A DNA stretch of 64,000 bases, from contig NZ_CP011371.1 in the NCBI RefSeq assembly GCF_001017435.1, forward strand, positions 5,456,001 to 5,520,000. The letters run 5' to 3'. Source of the stretch: Caldimonas brevitalea (GTDB lineage Bacteria; Pseudomonadota; Gammaproteobacteria; Burkholderiales; Burkholderiaceae_C). The notes under the pieces are model-generated. The model had not been told where the DNA came from and did not search any database. It saw nothing but the letters and a program-made list of their open reading frames with translations. The position numbers and the translations under genes were made by a program. Below are positions 63,277 to 64,000 of this stretch, one piece after another; position 1 is the stretch's first letter, and every line of letters begins with the position of its first letter.

Positions 63277-64000
63277 TCACGCCAGGGCGCGCCCGATCAG
63301 GATTTTCTGCACGTCGGACGTGCCCTCGTAGATCTGGCAGACGCGCACATCGCGGTAAATGCGCTCGACCGGAAAGTCGGTGACGTAGCCGTATCCACCG
63401 TGGACCTGCAGGGCTTGCGAGCACACCCGCTCGGCCATCTCGGACGCGAACAGCTTGGCCATCGCCGCCTCCTTCAAGCAGGGCTGGCCGGCGTCGCGCA
63501 ACGCGGCCGCATGCCAGACCATCTGGCGCGCCACCTCGACCTCGGTGGCCATCTCGGCCAGGCGGAACTGCACCGCCTGGTGTTCGAAGATGGGCCGCCC
63601 GAAACTCTCGCGCTGCTTGGCATAGTCGAGCGCCGCCTCGAACGCCGCGCGCGCCATGCCGACGCTTTGCGCGGCAATGCCGATACGGCCGCCTTCGAGC
63701 GCCGACAAGGCGATCTTGTAGCCCTCGCCGGGCTCGCCGATCAAGTGGTCGGCCGGCACCCGGCAGCGTTCGAAGACGATTTGCGCGGTGTCGCTCGAGT
63801 GCTGGCCGAGCTTGTCTTCGAGCCGCGCCACCTGGTAGCCGGGAGTGTCGGTCGGCACGATGAAGGCACTCATGCCGCGCTTGCCGGCGCCCTTGTCGGT
63901 CACCGCGATGACGATCGCGACCTGGCCGTTGCGGCCGCTGGTGATGAATTGCTTGACACCGTCGATCACGTAGTCGTCGCCGTCGCGTACCGCCGTGGTC
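63277..64000 (-). CDS. Acyl-CoA dehydrogenase, C-terminal part (cut by right window edge)
   Basis: The gene enters from beyond position 64000; about 240 C-terminal residues are visible. [20 protein letters not shown] and [20 protein letters not shown] belong to the middle beta domain. The C-terminal helices include [20 protein letters not shown] and [20 protein letters not shown]. The catalytic Glu lies in [14 protein letters not shown], the position used by short- and medium-chain dehydrogenases; isovaleryl-CoA dehydrogenases normally place it elsewhere. So it may be a short-chain acyl-CoA enzyme rather than IVD. Confidence 0.93.
   Translation of the reverse strand, partial: TTAVRDGDDYVIDGVKQFITSGRNGQVAIVIAVTDKGAGKRGMSAFIVPTDTPGYQVARLEDKLGQHSSDTAQIVFERCRVPADHLIGEPGEGYKIALSALEGGRIGIAAQSVGMARAAFEAALDYAKQRESFGRPIFEHQAVQFRLAEMATEVEVARQMVWHAAALRDAGQPCLKEAAMAKLFASEMAERVCSQALQVHGGYGYVTDFPVERIYRDVRVCQIYEGTSDVQKILIGRALA

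Noticed and set aside
1..64000. CRISPR arrays, tRNA or rRNA genes, insertion sequences, prophage
   Set aside because: No spaced repeats, cloverleaf-like stretches in the gaps, transposase or phage genes were recognised on reading; a tRNAscan or covariance search was not possible.

Overview
The window is GC-rich, gene-dense chromosomal DNA. Gene content and order point to a betaproteobacterium of the order Burkholderiales, probably from the Rubrivivax/Leptothrix/Caldimonas side of the order. Pointers are the petABC-sspA block, a murA-his-hinT-tat supercluster, a double-length UvrA-like protein, a B12-dependent ribonucleotide reductase and polyhydroxybutyrate-related genes. The assignment is inferred from synteny recalled from memory; no search was run. 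I saw no rRNA, tRNA, CRISPR array or insertion sequence.

Layout. (1) 1-3.2 kb: sspA (cut by the left edge) and petABC, the cytochrome bc1 complex, on the minus strand. (2) 3.4-9.7 kb: mscL, a DUF1631 protein with a Gly/Ser/His pentapeptide repeat tract, pdxA, a Nif3-like protein and a DegS-like membrane protease. The nif3/pdxA junction carries a tandem duplication that creates a 42-codon reading frame coupled to both neighbours. (3) 9.9-22.4 kb: 18 co-directional minus-strand genes, from an ABC-2 exporter through a BolA-like gene, murA, hisGDCBHAFIE, a small membrane protein and hinT to tatABC. Many adjacent genes overlap by 4 nt. (4) 22.5-28.4 kb: a TetR regulator, a TPR-like protein, a 3-methyladenine DNA glycosylase, two small unrecognised genes and gspAB. 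(5) 28.5-34.1 kb: a 1,891-residue tandem UvrA-like protein with four ATPase sites.

(6) 34.4-46.2 kb is the most interesting part. A stand-alone periplasmic binding protein gene (plus strand) is followed by a minus-strand cluster: livK-like binding protein, a secreted-type polyhydroxybutyrate depolymerase, livG, livF, livH, livM and an alpha/beta hydrolase. A consensus sigma-54 promoter lies 73 nt upstream of the binding-protein gene. Strong inverted repeats suited to an enhancer-binding protein lie further upstream, and a PAS/AAA+/Fis sigma-54 activator is encoded about 1 kb beyond. I propose a sigma-54-controlled system that depolymerises an extracellular polyester and imports its breakdown products. 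The parts are visible; the joint function is inference.

(7) 46.4-51.7 kb: class II ribonucleotide reductase nrdJ, a universal stress protein and a Tat-exported OpgD/OpgG-type glucan protein. (8) 51.9-53.4 kb: a small accessory patch of two unrecognised proteins and an XRE regulator. (9) 53.5-55.4 kb: an MHS-family transporter with a 48-residue single-span protein gene behind it and a good terminator. (10) 55.6-64 kb: a leucine/isovalerate-type catabolic cluster on the minus strand (acyl-CoA dehydrogenase cut by the right edge, an HCCA-isomerase-like protein, mccB, enoyl-CoA hydratase, mccA, mvaB, ybaK-like, DUF1289, a second HCCA-isomerase-like protein). A perfect 16-bp palindrome precedes mccB.
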